From: Mesonia sediminis
Lineage (GTDB): Bacteria; Bacteroidota; Bacteroidia; Flavobacteriales; Flavobacteriaceae
DNA: 64,000 nucleotides
Direction: 5' to 3'
Assembly: GCF_042684705.1 (NCBI RefSeq)
Contig: NZ_JBHULZ010000026.1
Location: 186,001 to 250,000 of the forward strand
The notes beneath the pieces were generated by a model. The model saw only the letters and a program-made list of their open reading frames with translations. It ran no database searches and had not been told where the DNA came from. This document shows, one piece after another, positions 26,053 to 35,843 of the stretch; positions within the stretch are counted from its first letter, which is position 1, and every line of letters begins with the position of its first letter. Position numbers and translations under genes: made by a program.

Positions 26053-27150
26053 TTACTTTTCTTGCTTCTTTTTTTCAATGCGCTCTTGCGCAATTTTAAG
26101 AGCAGCTTGGTGGGTTGTCATTTTACTCTCCTCGGCTTTATTAAGAATTTCTAGGGTTGTGTTATAGATGTTCTCCGTTTTAGCCATTGTTTCTTGACGA
26201 TTGTAACCTTTTAACTCGGCGTAAACATTAATCACACCTCCAGCATTAATCAAGAAATCGGGTGCGTAAACTATTCCTTTTTCTTGAAGTAGTTTTCCGT
26301 GTTTAGCCTCATTTTCTAATTGGTTATTTGCTGCCCCGGCTATTACCTGTGCTTTTAATTTACCTATGGTTTCATCATTCACTGTGGCTCCTAAAGCACA
26401 AGGTGCATAAATATCAACATCTGCAGTGTACAAATCTGAACCAGTATAAATTTTGGCTCCGTATTTTTGTTGTACTGCTTCTAAACGCTCTTGATTGATG
26501 TCTGAGATAAATACTTCTCCTCCTTCTTCACGAATATGTTTCACCACGGTTTCACCCACATTTCCTATTCCTTGAACAAGTACTTTTTTACCTTCTAGCT
26601 TGTCTGTTCCAAATTTATATTTAGCAGCAGCCTTCATACCCATATAAACACCATAACCTGTAACTGGCGAAGGGTTACCTGATCCTCCTAAATGCTCAGA
26701 AATACCGGTTACATATTTAGTTACCTCACGAACGGTATCCATATCTTCGGTTTGCATACCTACATCTTCTGCCGTAATGTATTTTCCACTCAAGGAATCA
26801 ACAAATTTACCAAAACGACGCATCAATTCTGGAGACTTTTGGGTTTTGGCATCACCGATAATAACTGCTTTTCCTCCCCCAAGATCTAAACCAGAAATAG
26901 AACTTTTAAAAGTCATTCCGCGAGAAAGACGCAACACATCATTTAATGCTTCCCATTCGCTGCTATAATTCCACATTCTAGTACCTCCCAAAGCCGGACC
27001 TAAAACTGTGTTATGTATTCCTATAATAGCTTTTAAACCTGTATCTTTGTCATAGCAAAAAACCACCTGCTCATGTTCATCAAAAGAAAGCTGACCAAAA
27101 ACTGGCGCTACCTTTTTAATTTCATCGGCATTTAATATTTCAGCATTCAT
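26053..27150 (-). CDS. Glu/Leu/Phe/Val dehydrogenase, leucine dehydrogenase-like
   Basis: 365 residues, the size of leucine dehydrogenase. The NAD-linked enzyme deaminates branched-chain amino acids to keto acids. N-terminal catalytic domain: GPALGGTRMW, then Lys82 (GMTFKSS) and Lys94 in the GLDLGGGKAVI motif. The Rossmann domain holds VQGIGNVGETV, and the conserved PCALGATVN and AGAANNQL follow. Substrate preference among Leu, Val and Phe cannot be settled from motifs. It is monocistronic with its own promoter and terminator. Its product could enter the pathway ending in the HMG-CoA lyase at 19439. Confidence 0.9.
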   Translation of the reverse strand: MNAEILNADEIKKVAPVFGQLSFDEHEQVVFCYDKDTGLKAIIGIHNTVLGPALGGTRMWNYSSEWEALNDVLRLSRGMTFKSSISGLDLGGGKAVIIGDAKTQKSPELMRRFGKFVDSLSGKYITAEDVGMQTEDMDTVREVTKYVTGISEHLGGSGNPSPVTGYGVYMGMKAAAKYKFGTDKLEGKKVLVQGIGNVGETVVKHIREEGGEVFISDINQERLEAVQQKYGAKIYTGSDLYTADVDIYAPCALGATVNDETIGKLKAQVIAGAANNQLENEAKHGKLLQEKGIVYAPDFLINAGGVINVYAELKGYNRQETMAKTENIYNTTLEILNKAEESKMTTHQAALKIAQERIEKKKQEK

Positions 27151-27189
27151 AGTATAAAATTTAAATTATTAATGTCTTAATTTTGTACT

Positions 27190-27198
27190 GCAAAAATA
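27190..27198 (-). promoter_or_regulatory. Promoter -7 element of the Leu-type dehydrogenase gene
   Basis: TATTTTTGC on the minus strand, exact TAnnTTTGC, 40 bases upstream of the ATG. Confidence 0.6.
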
Positions 27199-27271
27199 CA
27201 TATTGTTTACAGATTAATTAGGTTTTTAATCTAAAAATAAAAATCTTTTAAAATTGACTTTACAAAAAGGA

Positions 27272-29029
27272 ATGAAAGAGTTACGGCACCTGAATAAATA
27301 TTTTGTCAAGTATAAATGGAGTCTATTACTAGGACTTGTGATAACGGTAGCCGCCCGTATATTCGCGGTTTACGTTCCACAGTTTATAGGAGACTCTACT
27401 CACGTAGTTGAACAATATGTGAACGGCGAGGTAACCGATTTAGCATTGGTCAAAAAAGAACTTTTAAACAATATCTTAATAATTCTAGGGGCTACCTTGC
27501 TCTCTGCGCTTTTCACTTTTTTAATGCGGCAAACCTTTATTGTGGTCTCTCGCCGAATTGAGTTCGATTTAAAAAACGAAGTGTACACACAATACCAAAA
27601 CTTATCGATCAATTTCTATAAAAAAAATAGAACAGGAGATTTAATGAACCGCATAAGTGAAGATGTTTCTAAAGTTCGTATGTATGTAGGCCCAGCTTTG
27701 ATGTACAGCATTACCACTATTACCTTATTTGTGGTGGTTATTACCTATATGATCAAAACCGCTCCTCTACTTACTCTTTATACCTTGGTCCCATTGCCTT
27801 TTTTATCAATCGCCATTTATAAAATAAGCCGAACAATCAACAAACGTAGTAGCGTTGTGCAGTTGTACCTTTCTAAACTTAATACCTTTACCCAAGAAAG
27901 TTTTAGCGGAATTAGTGTGATTAAAAGTTATGGATTAGAAAATCAAGTCAATGAAGACTTTGTTTCTTTATCCGATTCTAGTAAAAATAAAAACCTTGAC
28001 CTAGTTCGGGTTCAAGCTTTCTTTTTTCCGTTGATGGTTTTATTGATTGGTTTTAGTAATCTTATAGTAATTTATATCGGTGGAAACCAAGTAATTAGTG
28101 GGGAAATTGATAATTTTGGAGTTATCGTTGAGTTTTTAATGTATGTTAATATGCTCACCTGGCCAGTAGCAACAGTAGGTTTTGTGGCCAATATGGTTCA
28201 ACAAGCAGAGGCTTCCCAAAAACGAATTAATGAATTCTTACAACAAGAGCCATCCATAAAGAATTATAATGAAGGTAAAACTCCCATAGATGGCAATATT
28301 GAGTTTAAGAACGTTAATTTCACTTATGAAGAAACCAATATTGAAGCATTAAAAAATATCTCATTTAAAATTAATAGTGGAGAAACCTTAGCTATAATAG
28401 GTAAAACTGGCTCGGGTAAATCTACCTTATTAGAATTAATTGCTCGGGTATATGATGCCACAGAAGGAACTATAACCATAGATAATGTTCCTATTGAAAA
28501 ATTAAATTTAAACAACCTACGCGAAGCCATTGGCTACGTGCCTCAAGATGCTTTTTTATTTAGCGATAGCATTGCCAATAATATTCAGTTTGGAAAAGTG
28601 GATGCGACGAGAGAAGAAATTATTGAAGCGGCTAAAAACGCTTATGTACACAAAAATATTATTGGTTTTAGCAAAGGCTATGAAACTGTTTTGGGCGAAA
28701 GAGGAATTACTCTTTCTGGTGGTCAAAAACAAAGGGTTTCTATTGCACGTGCCATAATTAAATCACCAGAAATCTTATTATTTGACGATTGTCTTTCGGC
28801 GGTAGATACTGAAACAGAAGAAATAATACTAAATAATCTCTACCGCGTTGCCAAAAATAAAACTATGATAATGGTTAGTCATCGCGTATCGACTGCTAAA
28901 AATGCCGATAAAATAATTGTGCTAGAAGATGGTAAAATTGTTCAAGAAGGGGTACATCAAGATTTAATGAATCAAAATGGTCCTTATTTAGACCTTTACA
29001 ACAAACAATTGGCCGAAAAAGAAAAGTAA
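27272..29029 (+). CDS. ABC exporter, fused membrane and ATPase domains (MsbA/MdlB type)
   Basis: 585 residues from the ATG at 27272; a TTG at 27254 would add six residues. Six membrane helices (about 15-310) are followed by an ATPase domain with Walker A GKTGSGKST, the signature LSGGQKQRVSIARAI, Walker B ILLFDDCLSAVD (Asp in place of the catalytic Glu of typical LDE) and the H-loop MVSHR. Works as a dimer; lipid, peptide or drug substrate unknown. The DD in place of DE after Walker B is also seen in one half of heterodimeric exporters, but no partner gene is nearby. Divergent from the dehydrogenase gene. Confidence 0.92.
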   Translation: MKELRHLNKYFVKYKWSLLLGLVITVAARIFAVYVPQFIGDSTHVVEQYVNGEVTDLALVKKELLNNILIILGATLLSALFTFLMRQTFIVVSRRIEFDLKNEVYTQYQNLSINFYKKNRTGDLMNRISEDVSKVRMYVGPALMYSITTITLFVVVITYMIKTAPLLTLYTLVPLPFLSIAIYKISRTINKRSSVVQLYLSKLNTFTQESFSGISVIKSYGLENQVNEDFVSLSDSSKNKNLDLVRVQAFFFPLMVLLIGFSNLIVIYIGGNQVISGEIDNFGVIVEFLMYVNMLTWPVATVGFVANMVQQAEASQKRINEFLQQEPSIKNYNEGKTPIDGNIEFKNVNFTYEETNIEALKNISFKINSGETLAIIGKTGSGKSTLLELIARVYDATEGTITIDNVPIEKLNLNNLREAIGYVPQDAFLFSDSIANNIQFGKVDATREEIIEAAKNAYVHKNIIGFSKGYETVLGERGITLSGGQKQRVSIARAIIKSPEILLFDDCLSAVDTETEEIILNNLYRVAKNKTMIMVSHRVSTAKNADKIIVLEDGKIVQEGVHQDLMNQNGPYLDLYNKQLAEKEK

Positions 29030-29104
29030 CTTTTATTTGCCGGTTGTTAATTTTTTTAAGATTTTTGACAGCAACTATAACGTATAACCAAATTAAATTT
29101 GACT

Positions 29105-29476
29105 ATGAGTGAAAACGGAGCGATGCCGAAAGAAGAAATTTTTTCAAAAGTACTAAGAGCAGGAAGAAGAACTTACTTTTTTGATGTTAGAGCAACCAAA
29201 GCCAATGACTACTACTTGACCATCACCGAAAGCAAGAAATTCACGAATGAAGATGGATCTTTTCATTACAAAAAGCACAAGATTTATTTGTACAAAGAAG
29301 ATTTTGCTGGTTTTGAGGAAATCTTAAAAGAAATGACTCAATACATAATTGATGAAAAAGGTGAAGAAGTGATTAGTGAGCGCCACCAAAAAGATTTTAA
29401 GAAAGAATATGAGAACGAGATAGAGAATAATGTAGCCCCAAAGCAATTTACAGATGTAAGTTTTGATGATATATAA
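29105..29476 (+). CDS. DUF3276 PUR-domain nucleic-acid-binding protein
   Basis: 123 residues from the ATG at 29105 (a TTG six bases earlier is in frame). The body (IFSKVLRAGRRTYFFDVRATKANDYYLTITESKKF ... HKIYLYKEDFAGFEEILKEM) is the Bacteroidota form of the PUR-alpha fold, which binds single-stranded DNA or RNA. The C-terminus is acidic. The biological role in bacteria is little known. A terminator follows at 29495, so it is monocistronic or ends the unit of the ABC exporter 75 bases upstream. Confidence 0.88.
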   Translation: MSENGAMPKEEIFSKVLRAGRRTYFFDVRATKANDYYLTITESKKFTNEDGSFHYKKHKIYLYKEDFAGFEEILKEMTQYIIDEKGEEVISERHQKDFKKEYENEIENNVAPKQFTDVSFDDI

Positions 29477-29494
29477 CAAAGGCTACACCTTTTT

Positions 29495-29528
29495 AAAAAG
29501 AGCATTGGTAAACAATGCTCTTTTTTTA
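29495..29528. terminator. Terminator after the PUR-domain gene
   Basis: AAAAAGAGCATTG and CAATGCTCTTTTTTT with a 5-base loop. Confidence 0.92.
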
Positions 29529-29673
29529 TTCTAGCTGCTAGCTTATTTGCCGACAAATTACTTTTTGCCTACGCTACTTTTAATAGCAAATAAATCCTGA
29601 TTTCATTACGGAGAGACAATAAAATATCTCTAGAAGATTTTTTTAAAAATGTTTATTGTTGTATTTTAAAAAA

Positions 29674-30136
29674 ATGAATGATTCGACTCAATTCGAAACA
29701 ATTTATACGTTTACAGCAGCCTCAAAACTATATAATTGGAGTACAATTAATGATACCGTTATGGGGAGTGTCTTATAGTCACATCAAAGTCAAAGTAAAC
29801 GAAGAAGGCAACGGAGTTTTCACAGGTAAAGTCTCCTTAAAAAACAACGGCGGATTCTGTTCGGTGCACTACCCACTTCCCAAAAGGCGAATCGGTAAAT
29901 TTCATAGCTTCTTATTAAAAGTTTATGGAGATGGCAAAGCATATCAATTCAGAATTAAAGAAAATTCAAAAGACGCACACGTTTACAAGGCAGTGTTCAA
30001 AACAACTAAGCAATGGCAGGAAATCAAAATTCGGTTTGATGAAATGTTCCCTAGTTTTAGAGGACGTAAACTCAACAAATCCAATTTCTCGGGTCAATCT
30101 TTAGAAGAAATCGCTTTCTTAATTGCCAATAAGTAA
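29674..30136 (+). pseudogene. CIA30-domain protein gene with a frameshift
   Basis: The family (complex I intermediate-associated protein 30-like) normally starts with a segment like NWSTINDTVMGSVS. Here that segment is encoded from the ATG at 29674 (MNDSTQFETIYTF...LYNWSTINDTVMGS) but runs into TAG at about 29776. The rest (SYSHIKVKVNEEGNGVFTGKVSLKNNGGF ... EMFPSFRGR) continues in another frame to 30136. The shift lies near 29760-29768 in ATGGGGAGTG: either one extra G or two lost bases. The open frame 29678-30136 would begin with non-family residues. It may be a recent mutation or a sequencing error. The repaired protein would be about 154 residues, normal for the family. Confidence 0.8.
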
Positions 30137-30374
30137 GAAGAGCATTTTAAGTTGTTGATCAATCGAATTGAATTAATGTAAGATATATCAAGCCTATATA
30201 ATTTACGAAAACAAAATTTTGTGATAAAAAATTATTGGCTTAGTTACTATCCTAACAAATTACTTTTTCGATTTAGCAACTTAAATAAAGCATTCATCCC
30301 TTATCTGTAATAAGTTAAAAGATTTTGGTTTCAAATTCATCCGATTCGGTTATATTTATCACTTAAATAAGACC

Positions 30375-33278
30375 GTGAAAAAAACAATTGTATTAATAAC
30401 TTTCTTCTTTTCAATAATTTTGGTTCAGGCTCAAGAACCAAGCTATTTTTCGCTGCAAACCCTTAACACATTACCCGATCAAACTTTTTATGACATTATT
30501 GAAGATGATGAAAAGAACATTTGGCTATCGGCTAATAAAGGACTTTATAAATTAACAGGTAAGAATCTCGACTATATTAATTCTAGTCAACAAAAGGGCA
30601 AGACCGTTTTTAGTTTAATTCAATCTAATGGTAGTATTTACGGCATAAATCTTTACGGGCAATTGCTACGCTCACAACACGATAGTTTAATGGTCGTTGC
30701 CGATTTAAGTGAAAAATTAAAAGGAAAATTAGCACAACTATACGAGCATCAAGAACATATTTATGCATTGAGTCAAGCCGGCCTCAGCAGTTTACATTTG
30801 CCCACTCAAACGCTTGAGCAAATCAATCTAGACTTAGTTTTAACTTCGGCTCAAAACCCTAACACCAGAACGATTTATTACCTCACCAACACCCATCAGC
30901 TTAAAGCAATAAAAAACAACCAACTCAAGGTTATTCCTCATTTACCTATTGCAAGTCAACAAAATAATATCAAAAATTTAAATCTGTTTTATATAAATAA
31001 TAAATTGTATTTGTTTTATGTGCAAAACGGTAAACTCATTTACTTAAGCTATGATGAAAGCCAGCAAGCTTTTATTAATAAAGTGAGTATAGAAGGACTC
31101 GAAAATTTAGAAATTCGCCATATAAAAAGCATCGGTAATGATATCTACTTTAGTACAAACCGAGGCTTATTTATTGCTCAATCATCAAATAGTGGATTTA
31201 AGCTAAAGCAGCATCTATTTAAAGATTTTTCACTAAGCAAAACCCTGTTTGATTTTCAAGGTAACATTTGGGTAACTACGCTTAAAAATGGGGTATTTAT
31301 TATTCCGAAGAATCATTATTATCAATATGATTTAAAGTTAAAAAATAGAGAATACATAAGTGCCTTGGCAAAAGGAAAAGGCAACAATCTTTTTGTGGGT
31401 ACCAATTTTGGGAATATTTTTTATGGTAACGTACAAAATGGATTTAACAGGCTCAACATTAAAAACACGCATAAAGTTGAAGCGATTTTCTATGATAATC
31501 TTATCGACAGGCTAGTTATAAGCTTAAAAGATGCAGACGGATTTGTTTATCAACTCAAGCTTGCCCGTAGAGAAGACCTCAAAAACCAAATAAAAAGTTC
31601 TAAAGGTTTATTGAAGGCCTTTGGAGGTTTGGTAAACCTAAGTTTTAAAGCTTCATACTTTTATGCAGACATTACTAAACCTGATCAAAGACGTATTTTA
31701 AATGACAAACGTGCCAAAAATGCATTTTTTGACAGTACCAACCAGCGGCTTTACATCAGTTATATAGATGGAACAAGAGTTTATGACAACAATTTTAACA
31801 GTGAGTACCTCAGTTACAAAAATAATACAATCCCTACATCAGCAATTAATAAATATAAAGACAGCATATTACTGGCTACAAACCAAGAAATATTAAAAGT
31901 GAACCATACCCAACTTGAAGCTTTTATAAGCCAAGATCAATTATTTTTTAAGAATGGGATCTTAGATTTTGCGGTAGACAATGAAGACGGCATCTGGGTT
32001 TTAAGTCTAGAAGGTTTACAATGTTACCAAAACAAAGAAATTCTTTATGAAAAAACCTTTTTTAATGATTTTCACGGCCATAGCTTAAACAATCTATTTT
32101 ACCTCGACAATCATCTTTATTTTAAAGGCAACCAAAAACTTATTTACCTACCCACCAATGTAAAAAGCCATTATGCGTCACTGGAGTCTCCCCGCATTAA
32201 AAGCCTCAAAATAGATGGAAAAAATCAAGCTATAACCCACGAAATTGAATTAGAACCTGAAGCGCAACTACTCGAAATTCAATTGTATACACCAGGTTTA
32301 CAACTCACTCAAGAAACCAATTACCTGTACAACCTCAACCAAGAAAAAGCTATTTGGCAGGAAACCTCATCGGGTTCTAGCAATTTGAACTTTAGTAATT
32401 TGCCATCGGGCAGCTATCAATTAAGTATTAAATCTAAAGATCAATTCAACCGGACGAGTCAAGAAGAATTATGCCTTAATTTGATTATAAAACCCCATTT
32501 TTATGAGCAAAACTGGTTTTATGCATTATGCATTTTGGTTTTAGGATTTTCCCTTTACGGATTACATCATTGGCAATTGAATAGAAAAGCTAAAAAGGCA
32601 CACAAGGAAATCAAATCTTTAAAAATACAAAACAAAATTAATGCCTTAAGCTTAGAGAATTTGCGCTCGCAAATGAATCCGCACTTTATCTTTAATGCGC
32701 TTAATGCCATTCAAGAATTTATCGTATCTAACGAAAAAAAATTAGCCAGCAATTATTTGGTGAAATTCTCTAGGTTAATTCGTTTATACTTAGAGCACGC
32801 CCAGCAGGATAAAATCAGTTTAACTGAAGAAATAGAAGCCTTAAAACTTTACATTGCTCTAGAAAAACTAAGGTTTGAGAATGAAATTGACGTACAGATA
32901 GAAATTGACTCTAGTCTAAATTTACAAGCCATTCAAGTACCTTCAATATTTATTCAACCTTATGTAGAAAATGCTTTTAAACACGGATTATTACACGTTT
33001 CGGGATCAAAAAAATTACATATTGTCATAAAGAAATTCAAAGAATCATTCATTTCTTGTATCATTGAAGATAACGGAATTGGCCGTGATGCTGCCAACAA
33101 ATTGTATGCGAATAAAACCAAACCGCATACTTCTTTTGCTTTAAAAGCTAACCAGAGAAGAGTTGCCTTATATAACCAAATAAACCCCTACCCTATTACA
33201 GTAAAAATAACCGATTTAGGAAGCTCTGCAGTCCCAAAGGGAACGCGGGTAGAAATCCTATTTCCTATAAATAATTAA
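30375..33278 (+). CDS. Beta-propeller sensor histidine kinase (LytS-type kinase domain)
   Basis: 967 residues, GTG start. A signal peptide ends at VQAQ. Two-component-regulator-propeller repeats fill about residues 30-620 (FYDIIEDDEKNIWLSANKGLYKL and similar blades). A Y_Y_Y-like domain follows (about 640-710), then one membrane helix (about 714-733). The kinase is of the PF06580 type: phospho-acceptor His770 in QMNPHFIFNALN, and the ATPase motif FIQPYVENAFKHGL with EDNGIGRDA. It is paired, one base apart, with a LytTR regulator. Periplasmic ligand sensing is the usual role of this architecture, often for polysaccharides, which is not shown here. Confidence 0.92.
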   Translation: MKKTIVLITFFFSIILVQAQEPSYFSLQTLNTLPDQTFYDIIEDDEKNIWLSANKGLYKLTGKNLDYINSSQQKGKTVFSLIQSNGSIYGINLYGQLLRSQHDSLMVVADLSEKLKGKLAQLYEHQEHIYALSQAGLSSLHLPTQTLEQINLDLVLTSAQNPNTRTIYYLTNTHQLKAIKNNQLKVIPHLPIASQQNNIKNLNLFYINNKLYLFYVQNGKLIYLSYDESQQAFINKVSIEGLENLEIRHIKSIGNDIYFSTNRGLFIAQSSNSGFKLKQHLFKDFSLSKTLFDFQGNIWVTTLKNGVFIIPKNHYYQYDLKLKNREYISALAKGKGNNLFVGTNFGNIFYGNVQNGFNRLNIKNTHKVEAIFYDNLIDRLVISLKDADGFVYQLKLARREDLKNQIKSSKGLLKAFGGLVNLSFKASYFYADITKPDQRRILNDKRAKNAFFDSTNQRLYISYIDGTRVYDNNFNSEYLSYKNNTIPTSAINKYKDSILLATNQEILKVNHTQLEAFISQDQLFFKNGILDFAVDNEDGIWVLSLEGLQCYQNKEILYEKTFFNDFHGHSLNNLFYLDNHLYFKGNQKLIYLPTNVKSHYASLESPRIKSLKIDGKNQAITHEIELEPEAQLLEIQLYTPGLQLTQETNYLYNLNQEKAIWQETSSGSSNLNFSNLPSGSYQLSIKSKDQFNRTSQEELCLNLIIKPHFYEQNWFYALCILVLGFSLYGLHHWQLNRKAKKAHKEIKSLKIQNKINALSLENLRSQMNPHFIFNALNAIQEFIVSNEKKLASNYLVKFSRLIRLYLEHAQQDKISLTEEIEALKLYIALEKLRFENEIDVQIEIDSSLNLQAIQVPSIFIQPYVENAFKHGLLHVSGSKKLHIVIKKFKESFISCIIEDNGIGRDAANKLYANKTKPHTSFALKANQRRVALYNQINPYPITVKITDLGSSAVPKGTRVEILFPINN

Positions 33279-33279
33279 T

Positions 33280-34032
33280 ATGCGCGTATTAATCATAGAC
33301 GATGAGCCTAGAGCCAGAACCTTATTAGAAAAAATGCTTTTGGGCTTAGATGCTCATACTTTTGAAATACAAACTGCCAAAAATTTACTAGAAGGACTAG
33401 AAATTTTAAAACAGCAACCCATTGATTTACTTTTTTTAGATATTGAAATGCCGCAGCACTCCGGATTAGAGCTTTTTGATATGCTGCCTCCTCCCTATGC
33501 GTTTCAAATTGTATTTACCACAGCTTATAATCAATATGCTGTAGAAGCTTTTAAAAAAAATGCCATCGATTATTTGCTTAAACCTATAGACTTAGATGAG
33601 TTAGAAATAGCGGTTTCAAAGGCCAGTACTGCTAATAAAGGTGCGCATTTAGAAGCAAAATTAGAAGATTTGGCGAAGGCGTTAAAAAAGGTAGCCATAA
33701 ATAAGATTGCTTTAGAGGTAGCTAAAGGTATTTTATTTGTAGAGCATAAAGACATACTTTATTTTGAGGCAGATGGGATGTATACGAATGTTTCCTTAAG
33801 AGATGGCACTAAAAAATGTATTTCAAAACCACTTAAAAATTTCGTGCAACAGTTGCAGCAAGATTCTCTATTTTTTAAATGCCACCGCTCTTTTTTAGTG
33901 AATTTGCAATATGTAAAAGAATTTTCACGCAAAGATGGAGACCAGTTGATTATGGAAAATGGCAAATCTGTTCCTATCTCAAAATCTAACAAAGAGTCGT
34001 TTTTAAAACTCATTCAACAGGTGTACCAATAA
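33280..34032 (+). CDS. LytTR-family response regulator
   Basis: 250 residues. The receiver domain (1-120) has acidic residues DDE at 7-9, phospho-acceptor Asp54 in LLFLDIEMP, Thr/Ala in the TTAYNQYAVEAF segment, and Lys in YLLKPID. The LytTR DNA-binding domain follows (about 150-247: YFEADGMYTNVSLRDGTKKCISKPL ... FFKCHRSFLVNLQYVKEF). It starts one base after its cognate kinase gene. A terminator ends the unit. Target sites were not identified; the convergent exported-protein operon at 34092-37938 is a candidate by proximity only. Confidence 0.95.
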   Translation: MRVLIIDDEPRARTLLEKMLLGLDAHTFEIQTAKNLLEGLEILKQQPIDLLFLDIEMPQHSGLELFDMLPPPYAFQIVFTTAYNQYAVEAFKKNAIDYLLKPIDLDELEIAVSKASTANKGAHLEAKLEDLAKALKKVAINKIALEVAKGILFVEHKDILYFEADGMYTNVSLRDGTKKCISKPLKNFVQQLQQDSLFFKCHRSFLVNLQYVKEFSRKDGDQLIMENGKSVPISKSNKESFLKLIQQVYQ

Positions 34033-34037
34033 AAAAA

Positions 34038-34067
34038 GAAGCGGGTTTGTTAACCCGCCTTTTTTTG
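34038..34067. terminator. Terminator after the LytTR regulator gene
   Basis: GCGGGTT, loop TGTT, AACCCGC, then a T tract. Confidence 0.9.
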
Positions 34068-34091
34068 TATTTAAGCCTAATAAATTCTTAC

Positions 34092-34691
34092 TTATCTTGG
34101 TTCATTGCAATCTGAATAAGAATAATTAGTTTGCATATCGCTTATCCAATTTGATCCCGGATTAAAATCTTGATCTATTTGAATACAATTTAAATTAGCA
34201 TTGCCTTGTGCCTGCATTCGGCTAAAAAAGAAATTATTGCCATTGGCCACATTCAAACTGCTTAAGTTGTTGGTGTGTACTTTTAAATCATCAACCTCGG
34301 GTAGCATGCTAATATCTAAAGCAACTAATTTATTATTTTCAAGTAAAATTTGCTTTAATTTAGTATTTTTAGATAAATCTACTTGAGTTAATTGATTATT
34401 AAATGCTGATAAGGTTTTTATATTTATGAAAGCCTCTATACCCGTTAGATCTTCAATCCCAAGATTTTCAAGACTCAATATTTCAGTAGCTAATTCTGCT
34501 TCTTGATAACTTATTTCTTCATCGTTATTAGTGTTGATAGCCGAGTTGTCGATCAACGCTTGTTTAAAAATCGCATCATTAAATTTTACGTATTGACTTT
34601 GATCTACATTTGTGTTTGTATCATCATCAGATGAGCAGCTTGCCAATGTTGCAAAAGCGATTATAGCCAAACTTCTTAATGTTTTTTTCAT
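34092..34691 (-). CDS. Leucine-rich-repeat lipoprotein
   Basis: 199 residues. Lipobox LASC (Cys19) followed by SSDDD suggests a surface lipoprotein. Next come the segment VKFNDAIFKQALIDNSAI, an EF-hand-like loop NTNNDEEISYQE, and about three to four leucine-rich repeats (LENLGIEDLTGIEAF, LSAFNNQLTQVDLSKNTKL, LLENNKLVALDISML). The C-terminus contains paired Cys residues. The layout is a short version of the type IX-secreted LRR protein encoded first in the same operon. It is the last gene of that operon. A broken N-terminal copy lies at 39416-39573. Confidence 0.75.
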   Translation of the reverse strand: MKKTLRSLAIIAFATLASCSSDDDTNTNVDQSQYVKFNDAIFKQALIDNSAINTNNDEEISYQEAELATEILSLENLGIEDLTGIEAFINIKTLSAFNNQLTQVDLSKNTKLKQILLENNKLVALDISMLPEVDDLKVHTNNLSSLNVANGNNFFFSRMQAQGNANLNCIQIDQDFNPGSNWISDMQTNYSYSDCNEPR

Positions 34692-34705
34692 TCTTTTATT
34701 CTTGA

Positions 34706-35821
34706 TTATGGTTGTGCATTTTTACAATCTATTTTTTGACCATAAGGCATTTGTCCGTGTATAACCCCACCAAAGGTGGTATTGCTATAACCACTACCGT
34801 TATATTGCTGCTTTAAAATAAAGCCCTGAAGTTTACAATCTCCTTGTCGTGTAGTTTCTGTAAAAGCTCCTTTTATCCAACGGTACAATGGCCTCCCTGT
34901 TATTTTATGATGAACAATGCTCCAGTCATTAGATTCAATTCTGTGGTACATCAATTTTGCACCATCTTTATTGATTACTTTATTTATTTCCGCTTTAGCG
35001 AAATTCTTTAAACTGGTGTTAGCATCTAACTTACCAGCTTTAGGAATTTTAATACTTGCTAAATTGGCCGCTGCAGCTTCTTCATAATTGGCTTTGAATT
35101 TTGCTTCTATCGCTAAAGCCATTTCCTTAGCTTTTTCTTTGCTAAACAAATTTAGTTTTTCGGGAGGTGCAATGATATTGGTGATGGTTAAATCGCCTGG
35201 TTTTACGTATGAAGGCACATTGTAGCTGTGACCGCCCTGAAAAGCACCGGCATATAAAACAAATACATCTTCGTCTAGTTTTAGCATACGGGTTAATATT
35301 AATCCGCTAGTATCTAAGTTTAGTTGGTGGTTAGGATCTGCTGGGTGCTGAATAGCATAAGATCCGCTTGTCATCTCATATACCCTCACACCATCTAGCG
35401 CAAAAGCATCTAAGATTGGGGGAGAAATGAATTCCAACCACGCAAAGTCTAAATCAAAGTCTGGGTAAATTACAACAGCGTGACCTTGTTCTGCTTCTCC
35501 TTGACGATAATTAGCGGCTTTTATTATATGATTGCTTCGACCAGAACTGTAGCCTATTATATCTTTAAATTGTAAACTTAAGGTAGCTTTTTCACTACTG
35601 GCTTGGGGTCCACGTGGTACGCTGCCTGGCATTCTACTTTTTCTACCCGATGGTCTAGGTTTTGTTGTATTAGCGTCACCACTTGAGGCATCGTTAGATA
35701 CAGCTTCTTGTGCTGCTTTTTTTACTTTATTTTTTAACATTTTACCCAGTTGCGCTTCCGCCGGAAGGCTAACTGCCAAAAATAAAATGGCAAACAGATA
35801 AGTTAATTTTTGTTTAAACAT
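34706..35821 (-). CDS. Exported protein of unknown function, large paralogue
   Basis: 371 residues with a signal peptide (cleavage near PAEAQ). A basic amphipathic stretch (LGKMLKNKVKKAAQEA) comes next, then a low-complexity linker rich in Pro, Arg and Ser (about 50-75). The central domain is unassigned. The C-terminal ~110 residues (LDANTSLKNFAKAEINKVI ... ESNDWSIVHHKITGRPLYRWIKGAF ... FILKQQYNGSGYSN ... IDCKNA) are clearly homologous to the smaller neighbour at 35844. I do not recognise either. It is the third gene of a four-gene operon of exported proteins. Confidence 0.65.
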   Translation of the reverse strand: MFKQKLTYLFAILFLAVSLPAEAQLGKMLKNKVKKAAQEAVSNDASSGDANTTKPRPSGRKSRMPGSVPRGPQASSEKATLSLQFKDIIGYSSGRSNHIIKAANYRQGEAEQGHAVVIYPDFDLDFAWLEFISPPILDAFALDGVRVYEMTSGSYAIQHPADPNHQLNLDTSGLILTRMLKLDEDVFVLYAGAFQGGHSYNVPSYVKPGDLTITNIIAPPEKLNLFSKEKAKEMALAIEAKFKANYEEAAAANLASIKIPKAGKLDANTSLKNFAKAEINKVINKDGAKLMYHRIESNDWSIVHHKITGRPLYRWIKGAFTETTRQGDCKLQGFILKQQYNGSGYSNTTFGGVIHGQMPYGQKIDCKNAQP

Positions 35822-35843
35822 TGTTTTAGATTTTTAGTTGATA

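Noticed and set aside
27254..29029. Heterodimeric ABC exporter half
   Set aside because: FDD instead of FDE after Walker B would fit a degenerate half, but there is no second exporter gene adjacent; a homodimer cannot be excluded.
29094..29101. TAAATTTG as promoter of the PUR-domain gene
   Set aside because: Only three bases lie between it and the ATG at 29105; too close for a normal leader.
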